Positions 44,129-54,770 are shown, counted from the first letter of the stretch. The stretch: 64,000 bases of DNA from Patiria pectinifera (GCA_029964075.1 CM057144.1:6285281-6349280); one strand, 5' to 3'. Translations and numbers: made by a program. Notes: generated by a model not told the origin, from the sequence alone.

Positions 44129-45781
44129 CTAACAGTTTCCCTGATTATCGATGGGTTGGGACTTTTGGGCGTTCAAGGACGCTGGTGTACTGCCATCACT
44201 TGTTGTCAGCAAAGGACAGTTTCGCTTGATATGGCCATACTCCTCGCAATGATAGCACCGGGGCCCCTTGCCGTCTGTCCTCCGGCCTCCACTTGGCTTC
44301 TGTCTGTTGAGCTGCTTCTTAAGCTCCCATATTTGGTCCGAAATGTTCTTCATCTGTTGCTGCCAACCTGCTGGCTCGCTGGTGCTGATGACCTGAATTG
44401 TTTCTTCTGTAGTGACCTGCCTCACGTTGGCTTTCTTCAAGTCCATCGTCCTTCGCTCTTTTTTGGCATTTTGAAGGGCTTCCAACTCAACTGCTGCTGC
44501 TACAGCTCCGTCAAGTGTCGTGGTTCTCATCTGAATAACTCTTATCCTGATGTCGCCGTCCGCCAAAGCATCTAATAAGTGGTCTCTGCCCATATGATCT
44601 TTGCTTTCAGCAGGTAGGTCCACGTACACTTTTTCCACCAGTCGTAGGATCTCCTCAGCCATCTCTACGAGGTTTTCTGCAGGTTTCTGCCTCCTATTTC
44701 GGAGCTGGGCCCGGTAAAGTTCCTGTCTCCCCAATGGGTCAAAGCGTGCTTGCAAAGCTTTGACTAACTTCTGGTAACCTCCAGTTGCATCTTTGGGCAT
44801 TGTACTTAATACCTGTTGTGCTGAGCCAGTCAACAACACAGCCAAAAACTGTATTTTGTCCTTTTCATCCCATCCATCGAGCTCTGAACACAACTCGAAG
44901 TGCTTTAGGTAGGATGGCCATGATGTCTTCCCACCATATCGGTCGGGTTTGATCAAAGGTCTGTTCCTCTCAGTCCGCTTGTCATTGATCTCGGGTTTGA
45001 CCAACGTCTCGTCCTTCTTCGGCAGTATTGGCTTATCTTTAGGGGATCCTGGGTCAATCTTAGCCATGTCATCATTACTTCCAGGCTCTGGCGGGGAAAC
45101 ATCACTTCCCTCCTTGGCGGATTTCGCTGGTGCAGACGAAATTTCACTGGCTTTAGCTGGCTCTGACTTTGTCTGCTCATGTCCAATCCCGTCAGACAAA
45201 ATGTTTGACAGGTTAATGTCGCTCACTTTTGGCATGGAATTCTCTTTTCTCCGGACGCTGGAGACATGACCCATTGCTACTGATCCGTCCATCCGTGTCT
45301 CAGGTGACTGGAGTGTGACCTTGTATCTCCGTAACCCATGCACCGAATCAGGTATGGTTATGAATTGGTCCATTGGCTCTGGCGTTGTCTTTGGACATTC
45401 TTCTTCCTTCTTCACAGTAGGAGGGGACAAAAGGCTTGAGTTCGCCAGTCTTTCTGTCCATTCTGTTTGTCCATCAGCCATATTTTTAGGGACGATGTCC
45501 CCATCAATGCTTGCATCGGCCGTGCTCAGTTGCCGAAAAATCATTGATTCTGTCCCACTGGAATCAATCTGGCGTGGGGCATGACCTTTCTCATCACGCT
45601 CATCAGACTCACTGGTAGACTCCGCTAGCTTTATTCTACTGCCCCTGGGTGCCGTCTTTCGCAAACTACTGGTGCGTTCCAGTATGCTCTTTGAGATTGT
45701 CTCAATCTCCCTGCTTACTTCCTGGTACCTTTCCTCCAGAAAGCGATGCCATGCCACTAGGTCTGACTGCGGGGACGCCAT
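44129..45781 (-). CDS. Gypsy gag, intact, with CCHC zinc knuckle
   Basis: A single frame of 550 codons from ATG 45781. The N-terminus has a coiled-coil-like segment and a long Ser/Pro/Glu-rich region. The capsid-like part is at about residues 290-410 (IKPDRYGGKTSWPSYLKHFE, WDEKDKIQFLAVLLTGSAQQ, RFDPLGRQELYRAQLRNRRQ). The C-terminal CYHCEEYGHIKRNC is a CCHC knuckle (about residue 510) that binds element RNA. A leader of about 470 bases lies between the 5' LTR and this start. Gag forms the cytoplasmic particle. It is intact although pol is not, so it could act on other elements in trans. Confidence 0.9.
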   Translation of the reverse strand: MASPQSDLVAWHRFLEERYQEVSREIETISKSILERTSSLRKTAPRGSRIKLAESTSESDERDEKGHAPRQIDSSGTESMIFRQLSTADASIDGDIVPKNMADGQTEWTERLANSSLLSPPTVKKEEECPKTTPEPMDQFITIPDSVHGLRRYKVTLQSPETRMDGSVAMGHVSSVRRKENSMPKVSDINLSNILSDGIGHEQTKSEPAKASEISSAPAKSAKEGSDVSPPEPGSNDDMAKIDPGSPKDKPILPKKDETLVKPEINDKRTERNRPLIKPDRYGGKTSWPSYLKHFELCSELDGWDEKDKIQFLAVLLTGSAQQVLSTMPKDATGGYQKLVKALQARFDPLGRQELYRAQLRNRRQKPAENLVEMAEEILRLVEKVYVDLPAESKDHMGRDHLLDALADGDIRIRVIQMRTTTLDGAVAAAVELEALQNAKKERRTMDLKKANVRQVTTEETIQVISTSEPAGWQQQMKNISDQIWELKKQLNRQKPSGGRRTDGKGPRCYHCEEYGHIKRNCPLLTTSDGSTPASLNAQKSQPIDNQGNC

Positions 45782-46252
45782 CCTACCTAAGGTAAGTGAA
45801 CAAAATACACTAGCCTAGGCCTAATACTAAAATAATTCTCCGGCCGGCTGAACTCTATACAGACAGTCTGTATACGTTCTGTATACGTCTTCCGTACGGT
45901 CTCTCCGGGCGGCTTTTAACACGTCTCCGGCCGGTTCCGGTCTTTTCGATAAGTGTTCGGGCGTCTCCGGCGGGCTCTGGTTACGTGGGTCTTTCCGACC
46001 AGCTTTCCCCGGCGGCTATCTGTTCGTCTCCGGGCGGCTACCTGTTCGTCTCCGGGCGGCTATCTGTTCGTCTCTGGGCGGCTCTCAGTCCAAGTGCCTC
46101 GGTCTACACCACTGACACAAGACTAACAAAATCTCTGGAAACTGTATGTCGGCTCGGTTTACACCAATGCCGAAGGCTTGAAAAACCAATCAGACAAATA
46201 AATCGTCAACAGCAAAATATACAACAGAAAATATCCCGACGCTAGCCACCAA

Positions 46253-46642
46253 TGTAACGTAAGTCTCGAGCGATAAGGGTTTCTTGGGAACGTCAACTTC
46301 TGTTTAGTTATTCCACACAATAAATAGACGATGAAATGTTCTTCTTGATTTTGATGATTGGTTTATTCTGACTCTTGAACTTACACAAATCACTTGGTTT
46401 TGTACTAGCCTGACAATTCTAAAGATTCTTATTCTAAAAGCACTGTCTATCGCGTACAGATCCTTCCAGTAAGACCGCCAGACGTGAACTGCCGTAAACC
46501 GTGCGAAGTAAGCCCGCCTGGCACATCTGTACAGGAGCTGATCATGCAGTGATCACGCGCGCGCTGTGCATCACGCGACCCCCAAAATAGCTGCCGCAAA
46601 ACTAGGTCACTGCACAGCGCCGCCAGCGGCCACTCCGCCACA
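46253..46642 (-). repeat. Gypsy 5' LTR (complete, 390 bp)
   Basis: TG...CA ends, adjacent to GTAT target copy at 46643-46646. The complete length allows the deletion in the 3' LTR to be measured. Apart from the deleted segment the two copies differ at only a few positions, which indicates a fairly recent insertion. Confidence 0.9.
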
Positions 46643-46646
46643 GTAT

Positions 46647-47121
46647 GAATCAACAACAATTTTGTTTATAATTAAAGTTAAGCAATCATTACTAATCACA
46701 TAATATCAGGCAATTAACAGGATTGATAACACCAGCCTTGTCTGTGGGTCTACACGTACATTTTGTATCATTACACGCAATAACCCTATTGTCACCTGTA
46801 ATTAACCACAATGCACATACATGTACATTATAAACTGTCTCTATTTTATACTTGTGTGTGTTTTCTCCCCAAATTAAATACCTTAAACTTATCCCAGAAC
46901 CCAAAGCATGTCCATAATAACCAAATAAAGGGATTATAAATGATGAGTTATGTATATTTCACTTACGACTTCTGGATGACGTACTAACAAAAATGATATA
47001 TGGCGACTGCAAAAGCGCGACTGCAGAAAGTTATAGCTTACGGTCCAATTTAACAGCGCCCTCTATCGATGAAATATAACAAATAATTAGTTTATCAATA
47101 AAAGAGCATTCTGACTTAACA
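46647..47121 (-). repeat. BEL/Pao 5' LTR, outer piece
   Basis: It continues the LTR from GAATCAACAACAATTTTG to TTCTGACTTAACA and matches 33276-33756 with small differences. CGCTC follows as the target duplication of the BEL insertion. Confidence 0.92.
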
Positions 47122-47126
47122 CGCTC

Positions 47127-47637
47127 AACCACCTTCGCGTGAGACTGACGCGCGTGTGCGCAACACAGTTGCTATGGGTGCGCGCGCGTAAGGAATTTGA
47201 AAAACGACATCTTACAGCAGTGCAGTATACTGAGGATGTTTACAACGAAAGCGTAGATCTACGATTTATTTTCTTTAAATACTTCGCCCATCGACATATT
47301 TACCTTTCCTAAACCAAGCATCTTTGTACTTCATGGACACAAGGAATGTATAAACGAAATTTCAGCTTCCTCCATCAGGTAAAAATATGAAAACATTGTT
47401 GTAATTTGTTTCGCTACGACAGCAGATGTCCAAACCCTGGACGTTGTACGCGTACGCAATGAAGACGTTATCCAGCGCAGCCTGGGCCCAGCTGTGGTGT
47501 ATTTAATAATGCTTACTGAAGAGACCATGCACAGGTTTAAATATGGCCCGTGAACATAAACACAAAAAAATATGGAAATGTCGCCGAAAGAAAGTCACAA
47601 AATTGGAGCATTTTCATTGTTCATTTCGTTAAAAAGG
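47127..47637. other. Unassigned non-coding stretch
   Basis: This is the original target DNA of the BEL insertion, continuing the sequence left of 33146. No gene was recognised. Confidence 0.35.
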
Positions 47638-47757
47638 TATTTATTAATGGGAATAACGACTTCGTCTCGGTCCATTAACAGCGGTCACTCCCAAACCCGG
47701 TCATTATCACGCAGTGAAGACCGGCTCCTTACGCTGTTATTCCCTTATTACTGACTA
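47638..47757. repeat. Small inverted-repeat element
   Basis: Arms TTTATTAATGGGAATAACG and CGCTGTTATTCCCTTATTA face each other over about 117 bases, with CCGG-type words inside. A weakly similar right arm occurs near 31365-31395. Confidence 0.4.
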
Positions 47758-47869
47758 AACGTTTTACGTAGTTCAGATTTGAATGAGGATAGAGAGTCAT
47801 GGTTCTCAACTACACATGTAGTGGTGCAGCATAGCCACAATATGCTAAAGTGTTGTGCAAATTGTGATA

Positions 47870-48475
47870 AAAGCATGAATCTTCGCATATTGGTTCTTCA
47901 TGCCATGAAATGCATTTTTCAGATATAGAGGCATTTCAAATTTGACCTCTGGTGACCCTTAGAAGTCAATAAACTTTGCATATACTATTCATAACCTGTG
48001 TTCTTCAAAGGCTCACTTTCAAATGACCCAAGTCTATGTCATCGGTCTTCATACAATGGAAATAACGATCAAAAGTGGAAAAATTCATATCTGACCTCTG
48101 GTGACCTTTAAGAAGTCAATGACCTTTGTAAACCTGTCTATAGCTTTTTGTAAGATTTATTCTTTAAACTGCATCTTTTTTTACACAATTCATGTCTAAA
48201 TGAAAAGTGTTCATGCTGTGAAGAGAATTTCCATGTATAGGTCATTTCATATTCAACCTCTGGTCACCTTACGAGAGGTCATGACCTTTGTTAAACAATA
48301 GCCTACATATGGATAGATTTTCATAATTGTAAATGCCACTTTTTTCATGACCCAAGTCTGACGCTTGACTCTTGGCACCATGAAAAGAATTTTCAGATGC
48401 TGGAACATCATATTTGACGTATAGATACCTTAGGAGAGGTCAATGAACTTTGTATAACTTAACTGCCGTTATTTT
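47870..48475 (+). repeat. Imperfect ~140-150-bp tandem array with TGACCTCTGGTGACCT motifs
   Basis: Recurring block TTTGACCTCTGGTGACC..., then GTCAATGACCTTTGTA. Four to five diverged units. Related single units reappear at 56100-56150 and 56510-56560. Each unit has several TGACCT/AGGTCA hexamers. No ORF is conserved. Confidence 0.7.
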
Positions 48476-48649
48476 TTTTCATATTCATTTGCCAAAACGC
48501 CGTTTTTTGTTGACCCCAAAGGCAATAGTGCAAAGAACGGTATTTCACCTATTAGTTTACAGCCATATGTTATAGATTCAGACCCCACAAACAATTTTAA
48601 GGTGACTTCTGCCCTCCTTTCTCCTTTTTTTATCTAAAAATTAATGTGG

Positions 48650-49010
48650 CCTGACGTTGCGAACTTAGCAAGTTCTTCTTCAGAGGCTAAAACAGAAATG
48701 ACAGGGGTACATACATTAACATGGGGGTGCACACAAACATGCAGGGCTGAAAGAAGAAACACAAAAGGAGGATTAGGTGGGAAAGGTGTGGAAAGATGCA
48801 GGGGAGGGTGGGTGAGGTAACAAAGAAACAAAGGGAGTTGGCAAACCACAAGGGGTCTGGTATAAACAGGGGAGGGACCAGAAAGGGGAAGGATCAAAGG
48901 TCACAGGGAGTGGGAATGGACAAAGGAGTGTGAGAGTGAAGGGGGATGATGCGGGGGGGGGGGGGAACAGTACGGAGGTGGAAAGGGATGAAAGATGGGG
49001 TCTTCCTTGT
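48650..49010 (-). mobile_element. 3' remnant of a Penelope-like element
   Basis: On the minus strand a pyrimidine-rich tail (with a long C-run at 48949-48965) precedes a hammerhead-like motif, the same organisation as 16740-17080 in the larger Penelope copy. No RT sequence remains. A family R copy begins right after its right end. Confidence 0.6.
48653..48683 (-). ncRNA. Hammerhead-ribozyme-like motif, second copy
   Basis: On the minus strand: CTGAAGA (matches the CUGANGA core), a perfect helix II (GAACT-TGCTA-AGTTC), then GCAAC where GAAAC is expected, and GTC. It shares the TGCTA loop with the 17041-17073 motif. The missing A makes activity unlikely. Confidence 0.55.
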
Positions 49011-49039
49011 TTGTGTTTACCCATCTTCCCCCATCTTTC

Positions 49040-49325
49040 ATCCCTTGGTTGAAAGACAGCAATGGGACTAAAATCCCTGTGCAATTCTTTCTGGCAAGTT
49101 ATCGTTTTGAAGAAATCAACGAAAGAAGGCCTTTCCAACGGTGCGTCTAAAGACATTACACAAAACACAAGTGGAACTACAGATATAGTGGTGTTTCCCC
49201 GACTTTCCTCATGCAGTGTTGCCAACCTTTTTGTAAAAAAACCTTCAAATTCATTCAGTTAAATACTGGTAATATGACCTCAATAATGCTTGCTGTACAT
49301 GTTGAACTATTTTTGTGTGAACACT
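49040..49325 (-). repeat. Dispersed repeat family R, copy 2
   Basis: It aligns in reverse orientation with 54195-54535: TTGAAAGACAG, GGGACTA, AAGAAATCAACGAAAGAAGG, CTTTCCTCATGCAGTGTTGC and AATATGACCTCAATAATGC. No ORF is conserved beyond chance. Confidence 0.8.
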
Positions 49326-50447
49326 GTAAGTGTCATGAAATAAAGTTCGAAATTAAAAAAGGTGATGTCCGGAAATGGGGCACAAATTCGGCCGAGTGTT
49401 CCCCAACGTGGCGTACTTGAACAAATGTCGGAAAATCCCACATTAACGTCTGAGAATTCCTTAAAGTTGATGAATTCTGATAAATCACGACTACTATCTC
49501 GACTCTCCTACGCAACTAAAAGTTTATAGGCAAATTGTTTTCTTAATTTCAGGCGAATTATAAATCGGAAAAAAATTGATAAAAGAATCGGAAAATAGTT
49601 TTAACCGACGCCGCGAAAAGGTGGCTATCACAACCAACCGATATCGCCCAAGGACTTGACAGGAACAACCAACCTCGTCTTCAGTGCTTACTTTATTTCC
49701 AACCTCGTTTCCAATAGTAAGCCCTGAATGGGAAACTTTCTTCCTGTATCCTGATTCGATACCGCTTTTGGTTAGCATTGGATTGATATCGTGTAGTTAG
49801 TGTTGTTATTTCCAACGTGCATTACGTGTTTTCACGATCATTGTAATTATAACGTCCACGCCTACTCAAAAATACTTTTTTTTCCAATTTGCTCATATTA
49901 ATATGAAATGTGATAGATATCAAATATTGGCGGGATAGATTGTAACATTTTACCTTCGAAAACAGCGCGACGAATTGATTGTGGTTTTACCCCAGACACC
50001 GCACACAAAAACAAACGCCAACGTAACGCACATGCAGGCACCAGACTATTCCTCATTTGCATAATTGTGCAAAAATTTGCACATGCAAATAATGCAATAG
50101 CAAGGCGAGAGAGCAGGTAGTGGTGGGCGCGTACTGCTCGAAACCCTGGGGACGAGGTTCAGGAACAACGTTAAGGGAATCTGGTGAAATCTCCTCCTGA
50201 AAAATGGGGGAAACTAGTGCGCATGTGCGACTTCTGCAGGCAATTACGGTCCATTTTCAGTCCTGCACAAACTACACATGACAAAAGAACTGACCAGTGA
50301 AGTTGCACAAAGGTCTTGCCGCATATTTTATTGCACTGGAAGAAATATGAGAGCTTGCTTAGGAACTACTATAATTTTTTTGAATTGCGCCCTGCATATA
50401 TAAGGCCAAACATGTGTTCGCACATCACAAAACCAATACGAGTTTCC
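49326..50447. other. Unassigned stretch with a diverged TIR-element end
   Basis: 49605-49650 (GCCGCGAAAAGGTGGCTATC, ACAACCAACCGATATCGCCC) resembles the right end of the element at 50448-51119 in reverse orientation, so it is probably another copy's remnant. Octamer-like words (ATTTGCAT, ATGCAAAT) lie face to face at 50054-50090. No gene was seen. Confidence 0.35.
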
Positions 50448-51119
50448 CTAGACGTTGTTTCTGTCAAGTCCATGGGTAATATTCGCTCGTACCCCCGGCC
50501 CTGCAAACAGGATGCTGGTATAAACTCCGCGATGATCTTCACAAAATCTTATGAAAGAAGTGGCCTATGACCTATAGATAAAGTATCTAGCTGCAGCTGT
50601 TCAAGACTGCAGTTAAAAAATGTGCGCAAATGCTATCCAAAAACTTCCCATAGAAATGCGCCCATTCCATACCGGATGTGATGTCTGTTTAATTGCGGAC
50701 CATGTGGTCACACTTTTGAGCGTCGCATAATATAATCCGACTTGTACGTGTTTCGAAACGGAGCCTGAGAAAGTAGCAGGAATTGTAAATTTATAATACA
50801 GATAAATTTAAATAATTTCAACATTATTACGCTTTTCAACAAGAAAAAACATCTCTAAACTGGAATAAAAGAGTAATGAATCAGTCTTAACGGCCGTTTC
50901 AAACCTTCCAGAGTCATGACCTTGATGACGCACAGGTCACTGGTAACGCAAAATCCAACCAATCAGAGCGTTAATTCATCAAAGTACCCTAGCGTCCTGT
51001 TTGCAGGGCGGGGGGTACGAGCGAATGGGCGATATTGGTTGGTCGTGATAGCGTCCTCTCGCGGCAGCGGGTTATCGCTGACGCTGGTTTTCGCGTATCA
51101 AACCATAAACAACGTCTAG
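50448..51119. mobile_element. Inverted-repeat element, ~670 bp
   Basis: Outer inverted words CTAGACGTTGTTT (50448-50460) and AAACAACGTCTAG (51107-51119), and long inner inverted blocks 50481-50516 and 50991-51026 (ATTCGCTCGTACCCCC and its complement, over about 36 bases with few mismatches). The right side carries about 50 extra bases. There is no transposase frame. Confidence 0.55.
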
Positions 51120-51186
51120 CCCCTGGACTAGTCATTCACCCGTTGCGTGTCACATAGAGAATGGAGTAAAAAAAAAGGTGACACGC

Positions 51187-51250
51187 GCTCCGTATCATGT
51201 TACGCAATCTTGGGCCGGTTGTTGTTGTATACTATTACAAAGCACTACAT
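51187..51250 (+). repeat. Family U repeat, copy flanking the foldback element (left)
   Basis: ATCATGTTACGCAATCTTGG and GCCGGTTGTTGTTGTATACT are identical over about 60 bases with 51594-51655. The two copies flank the foldback copy A as direct repeats. Confidence 0.75.
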
Positions 51251-51254
51251 TTTA

Positions 51255-51575
51255 CATACGGATTATTAATTCGTTATTACGGATGATTTAATTCGTTATT
51301 ACGGATAACTAATTCGTTATAACGGATTATTTAATTCGTTATTACGGATTATTAATTCGTTATTACGGATTATTAATTCGTTATTACGGATTATTTAATT
51401 CGTTATTAGGGATTATTATTTCGTTATTACGAATTACTCATACGTTCTGAGTCATTACTCGGCAAGTATGGCACAGGAGTGCAAGCCTTTCATTCGGGGC
51501 CGGTGTTAAGCAAACGTTGTATGCAAAGATAGCGCCGCCTAGCGGCGCTATATATATAGGCCCCTGGTCACGTGC
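51255..51575 (+). mobile_element. Foldback-like element, copy A (one arm)
   Basis: About seven ~21-base units TTAATTCGTTATTACGGATT are followed by the unique core (CATACGTTCTGAGTCATTAC, TCATTCGGGGCCGGTGTTAA) and a short inverted repeat AGCGCCGCCTAGCGGCGCT. The right, inverted arm of minisatellite present in copy B is missing here. Confidence 0.65.
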
Positions 51576-51591
51576 CTTCCACGTATGAGAA

Positions 51592-51815
51592 CATATCATG
51601 TTACGCAATCTTGGGCCGGTTGTTGTTGTATACTATTACAAAGCACTACATTCGAATTGACCAATCAAACCATTTAGGCCTAGTCCTGATTTAGGGATTG
51701 GCTGGCGCGCGGCTAGCATAAATGTGAATATCTGGAGATGTCAGACGTTCAACCTGAGATAGATAGGGCTCCGTGGAGAACGCAGAACGGGTGATACTCA
51801 GACTACGTTGGGGGC
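51592..51815 (+). repeat. Family U repeat, long copy
   Basis: It includes both blocks of the family: the 60-base block shared with 51187-51250 and 8251-8318, then ATTGGCTGGCGCGCGGCTAG, CATAAATGTGAATATC and GATACTCAGACTACGTTGG, matching 8868-8985. Confidence 0.6.
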
Positions 51816-51922
51816 CGCGTAGTCCGAGAATTTGGGAATCGCAATACTGTGTGATTCATTGATCTCCATAAGTCTAATGGTGATCTACGAAAGCCCATTA
51901 GCGCCACTGCAAGTATATATGT

Positions 51923-52330
51923 TGCGAATTATTTAGATCGTTATTACGGATTACTAATTCGTTATAACGGATTATTTAATTCGTTATTACGGATTATTAA
52001 TTCGTTATTACGGATTATTTAATTCGTTTTTACGGATTATTTAATTCGTTGTTACGGATTATTATTTCGTTATTACGAATTACTCATACGTTCTGAGTCA
52101 TTACTCGGCAAGTATGGCACAGGAGTGCGAGCCTTTCATTCGGGGTCGGTGTTCCGCTGTATGCAAAGATAGCGCCGCCTAGCGGCGCTATTTATTAATA
52201 TATCCGGAATTAATAATCCGTAATAACGAATTAAATAATCCGTAATAACGAATTAAAAATCCGTAATAACAAATTAGTAATCCGTAATAACGAATTAATA
52301 ATCCGTAATAACGAATTACATAATCTGTCA
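51923..52330. mobile_element. Foldback-like element, copy B (both arms)
   Basis: The left arm (51940-52085) has ATTCGTTATTACGGATTATT units. The core (52085-52200) is nearly identical to copy A. The right arm (52205-52325) consists of the reverse complement units (AATAATCCGTAATAACGAAT). Terminal inverted arrays of short subrepeats around a unique core are the hallmark of foldback elements. The core is too short to encode a transposase. Confidence 0.75.
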
Positions 52331-53280
52331 TACAAGAAAAAAGACTGGCACACGAAACATACAATCCAACAACTCTTTAGTACTGCATCAATCAACTGTC
52401 AGCTGACTGTGCCAAAAGAAATTTCTATAGGATGTCGGGTACTAGGTCACTATTTCTACACATTTTTCCTAAGTTAGGCACCGGACTAATGACAAAGAAT
52501 GAAGAAGTCAGTCTAATCAAACAGTTAGACCATGGATGGACATGTATAAGTTTAGTCTGTAGCCTCATTTTGCAACTGACTTCCTTCTCTTGTGCAAGCC
52601 ACTGCCAAAATTAACATTGAAGAAAAGTCTCCTTTAAAAATTGAATTCAGTCTTCAAATTTGGTTGGTGAAATATTGAGAAACTTTTCTTTTACCAAGTA
52701 AAAGTTTTGAAGAAATTTCCTGGATAAAGAGTGAGTAAAGTTTGCCTGATCTTCTTTTGCATCGTTTTCAGCAAATTAAGGTCTAACGTTAAGGTCTAAC
52801 GTTGGGCCTAACGTGGCGCAGCTATCGCTATAGGCCTGACGTGGGACGCTCTGATATTTCGCCTGTAGCGCCTAACTAGAGCAAAAGTTTTAACCTAAAT
52901 GTAGATAAATTTAATCAAGGTCTAAACACTCCCGTGAATAAATGACGAATTTATCTACCCGTTACAAAGTTAGAAGAAAATTTATTTCGGCGTGATTTTC
53001 CAATTTTAATTCGAAGTAAAGCCTGCATTCCTGTATCGATGTATTATCGCAGCATCCCTATTAATTATCGCGGTATGGGAAATTTCTCTTTTTGCGTTGC
53101 CAAAACTCCTTCATGTGCCGATTTCTATTCAGTTCACCAGGCATAAAGGACTTTCCGCCGAGTGGTATAAAAAGGACGATTAAAAACGGTCCGTTTCGGG
53201 ACTTTTAACGATTTTCAAGTAATAAATATTTATTAACCATAAGTTAACGTTTTAAAGTAGGCCTACCGTCTGCATTTTGA
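52331..53280. other. Unassigned non-coding stretch
   Basis: A short TCTAACGTT/CCTAACGTGG cluster is seen at 52785-52850. No gene, RNA or named element was recognised. Confidence 0.35.
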
Positions 53281-53281
53281 C

Positions 53282-54110
53282 ATAAATTTCGGACTTATGA
53301 GGCGTCGGACCTATGAGGCGTCGGACTTATGATAAAGCCCCTTTAATCAACTTGAATGCTATTGTGGAAAATATCAGACTTTGTTCAGGGAATGCTTTGG
53401 TAAAACATTAATGTAAATGTATCCTGATGATTACACTTTTTTGTATACAGCCCTCTGTTGAGGTACAGTGTACACTCTAAAAAAGAAGGGTACATTTATG
53501 TTGTGTAAAACTGTTGTGTTAAAAAATTGTGTCATTTCTGCTCCATTTCTGCCCCGATATTTATCCTCATACATCAGCATCACATTTGGATGAAACAACA
53601 CTGAAATTCATTTCACTGACTTACCTGAAACAAAGAAATCACGTCTTCAAAATTCCCAAATTGTTTAAGGTCTCACAAGCGGTGGCCATCTTGTACATGA
53701 GTGATACGCGTGCACAATATTGGGTAAACGTTGTCACGTGCGTCAGTTTACCCCGCACCGTGGTAATGTTTTACTAATGTCGTGGTAAATTGTACTCTTC
53801 GACGTGGACAATGAAAGAATTGTTACACAGTGGTGGGGTAAATCTAGTTTCTTTAACCCACCACTTGGGTAAAAATACCATGATCTATCTAATATTGCCT
53901 GTGCTGCTGGGACTTGTAGTCAATGTTGGGTACTATTGTACCCTTTTACGTGAAACACATTTGACACATTAAGTAGGATGTACAAGCGTTTAATTTAGGT
54001 CCGACGCCTCGAGGCGTCGGACTTTATTTGGTTAGGGGCCTTTATTTGGTTAGGGGATGCGATTTTGTCGGACTTACGAGGCATCGGACTTATGAGCAGA
54101 CCCCAATTAA
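53282..54110. repeat. GAGGCGTCGGACTTATGA repeats flanking a TACACTCTAAAAA-type block
   Basis: Left repeats lie at 53290-53335 and right repeats at 53999-54107, in the same orientation. Between them, 53467-53975 starts TACACTCTAAAAAAGAAGGG and is rich in GGGTA/TACCC words. It resembles 60150-60695 (CATCAGCA.CA.ATTTGG, TTCATTT.ACTGACTT) and is therefore a member of the same element family inserted in the repeat. A matching right terminus was not found. Confidence 0.5.
53999..54022. repeat. 24-bp perfect palindrome
   Basis: The half-site GTCCGACGCCTC is followed directly by its complement GAGGCGTCGGAC. The same half-site is the unit of the flanking direct repeats at 53290-53335, so the palindrome is two units meeting head to head. 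Confidence 0.85.
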
Positions 54111-54194
54111 AGACGAAATGCCTGCAGGATGATTTCTTAAGACCCTACCCCTCCCTATAGTCCATGTAATAGACCCAGGGCGAATGCCACTTAT

Positions 54195-54535
54195 TTCATG
54201 ACGTTCACAAAAAAATAGTTCAACATGTACAGCAAGCATTATTGAGGTCATATTACCAGTATTTAACTGAATGAATTCGAAGGTTTTTTTTTAACGAAGA
54301 GGTTGGCAACACTGCATGAGGAAAGTCGGGAAAACACCACTATATCTATAGTTCCACTTGTGTTGTGTGTAATGTCTTTAGACGCACCGTTGGAAAAGCC
54401 TTCTTTCGTTGATTTCTTCAAAACGATAGCTTGCCAGAAAGAATTGCATAGGGATTTTATAGTCCCCTTACTGTCTTTCAACCAAGCATGTTTTTCAACA
54501 ATACGTCAGTTACTTTTTGGATAGCTGCAATTTGA
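54195..54535 (+). repeat. Dispersed repeat family R, copy 3
   Basis: The longest copy: begins near AAAATAGTTCAACATGTACA and ends at ACTTTTTGGATAGCTGCAA. It is in opposite orientation to 49040-49325 and matches it closely over about 280 bases. The 11215 copy covers only its right half. Confidence 0.8.
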
Positions 54536-54597
54536 TGGTTTGTTAATCCGCAACTAAGTCTGGGTCTCAGCAAAATTACATCAGCGGAGTTGATTTT

Positions 54598-54770
54598 GCG
54601 ACTCGAGTGAGTGGAGTCATTTTAAGTGACTCAACTTTCGACTGAGTCGAGTCGGTCGCGTCATTGGGTGAGAAAGGTCCAGTCGATTCGAGTCTGAGTC
54701 GATCGAGTAAAAGTGTGTGATCGAGTCGAGTTGAGTCGAGTAAAATTTATGCTTGAGTCAATTCGAGTCA
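54598..54770 (+). repeat. GAGTC-repeat block related to the 282-859 element
   Basis: Shared words in the same order: CTCGAGT.A.T..AGTCATTTTAA, GAGTCGAGTCGG.C, GAGTCGAGTTGAGTCGAGT and TTGAGTCAATTCGAGTCAC. The hAT-like ends seen at 282 and 859 are not present. Confidence 0.6.

Larger units (their letters stand above)
39506..46642 (-). mobile_element. Ty3/gypsy LTR retrotransposon with an extra zinc-finger ORF, nested in the BEL LTR
   Basis: LTRs with TG...CA ends lie at 39506-39657 (3', internally deleted) and 46253-46642 (5'). A 4-bp target duplication GTAT sits at 39502-39505 and 46643-46646. On the minus strand the order is 5' LTR, TGG-starting primer site (46240-46251, TGGTGGCTAGCG), gag, protease, N-terminal edge of RT, a TIR insertion, integrase, pol tail, zinc-finger ORF, polypurine tract (AAAGGTGGGGGTAA, 39658-39671), 3' LTR. 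RT and RNase H are missing, so it cannot move by itself. Clade was not determined. Confidence 0.93.
33151..47121 (-). mobile_element. BEL/Pao LTR retrotransposon, split by a nested gypsy element
   Basis: Two copies of a 606-bp LTR (TG...CA ends) bound the element: 33151-33756, and 39381-39505 continuing at 46647-47121 around the gypsy insertion. The flanks carry a 5-bp target duplication CGCTC (33146-33150 and 47122-47126), as usual for BEL/Pao. Minus-strand order is gag, zinc knuckle, A17-type protease, RT remnant, RNase H, integrase, DUF5641-type tail. Frame breaks and deletions make it defective. Net length without the gypsy element is about 6.8 kb. Target preference and the primer site were not resolved (TGAGTTTAATGACTGGGAT follows the 5' LTR). 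Confidence 0.9.

Noticed and set aside
48773..49225. 150-codon minus-strand ORF rich in Pro/Phe/Ser
   Set aside because: It reads the pyrimidine-rich tail of the Penelope remnant and then a family R copy, two unrelated repeats.
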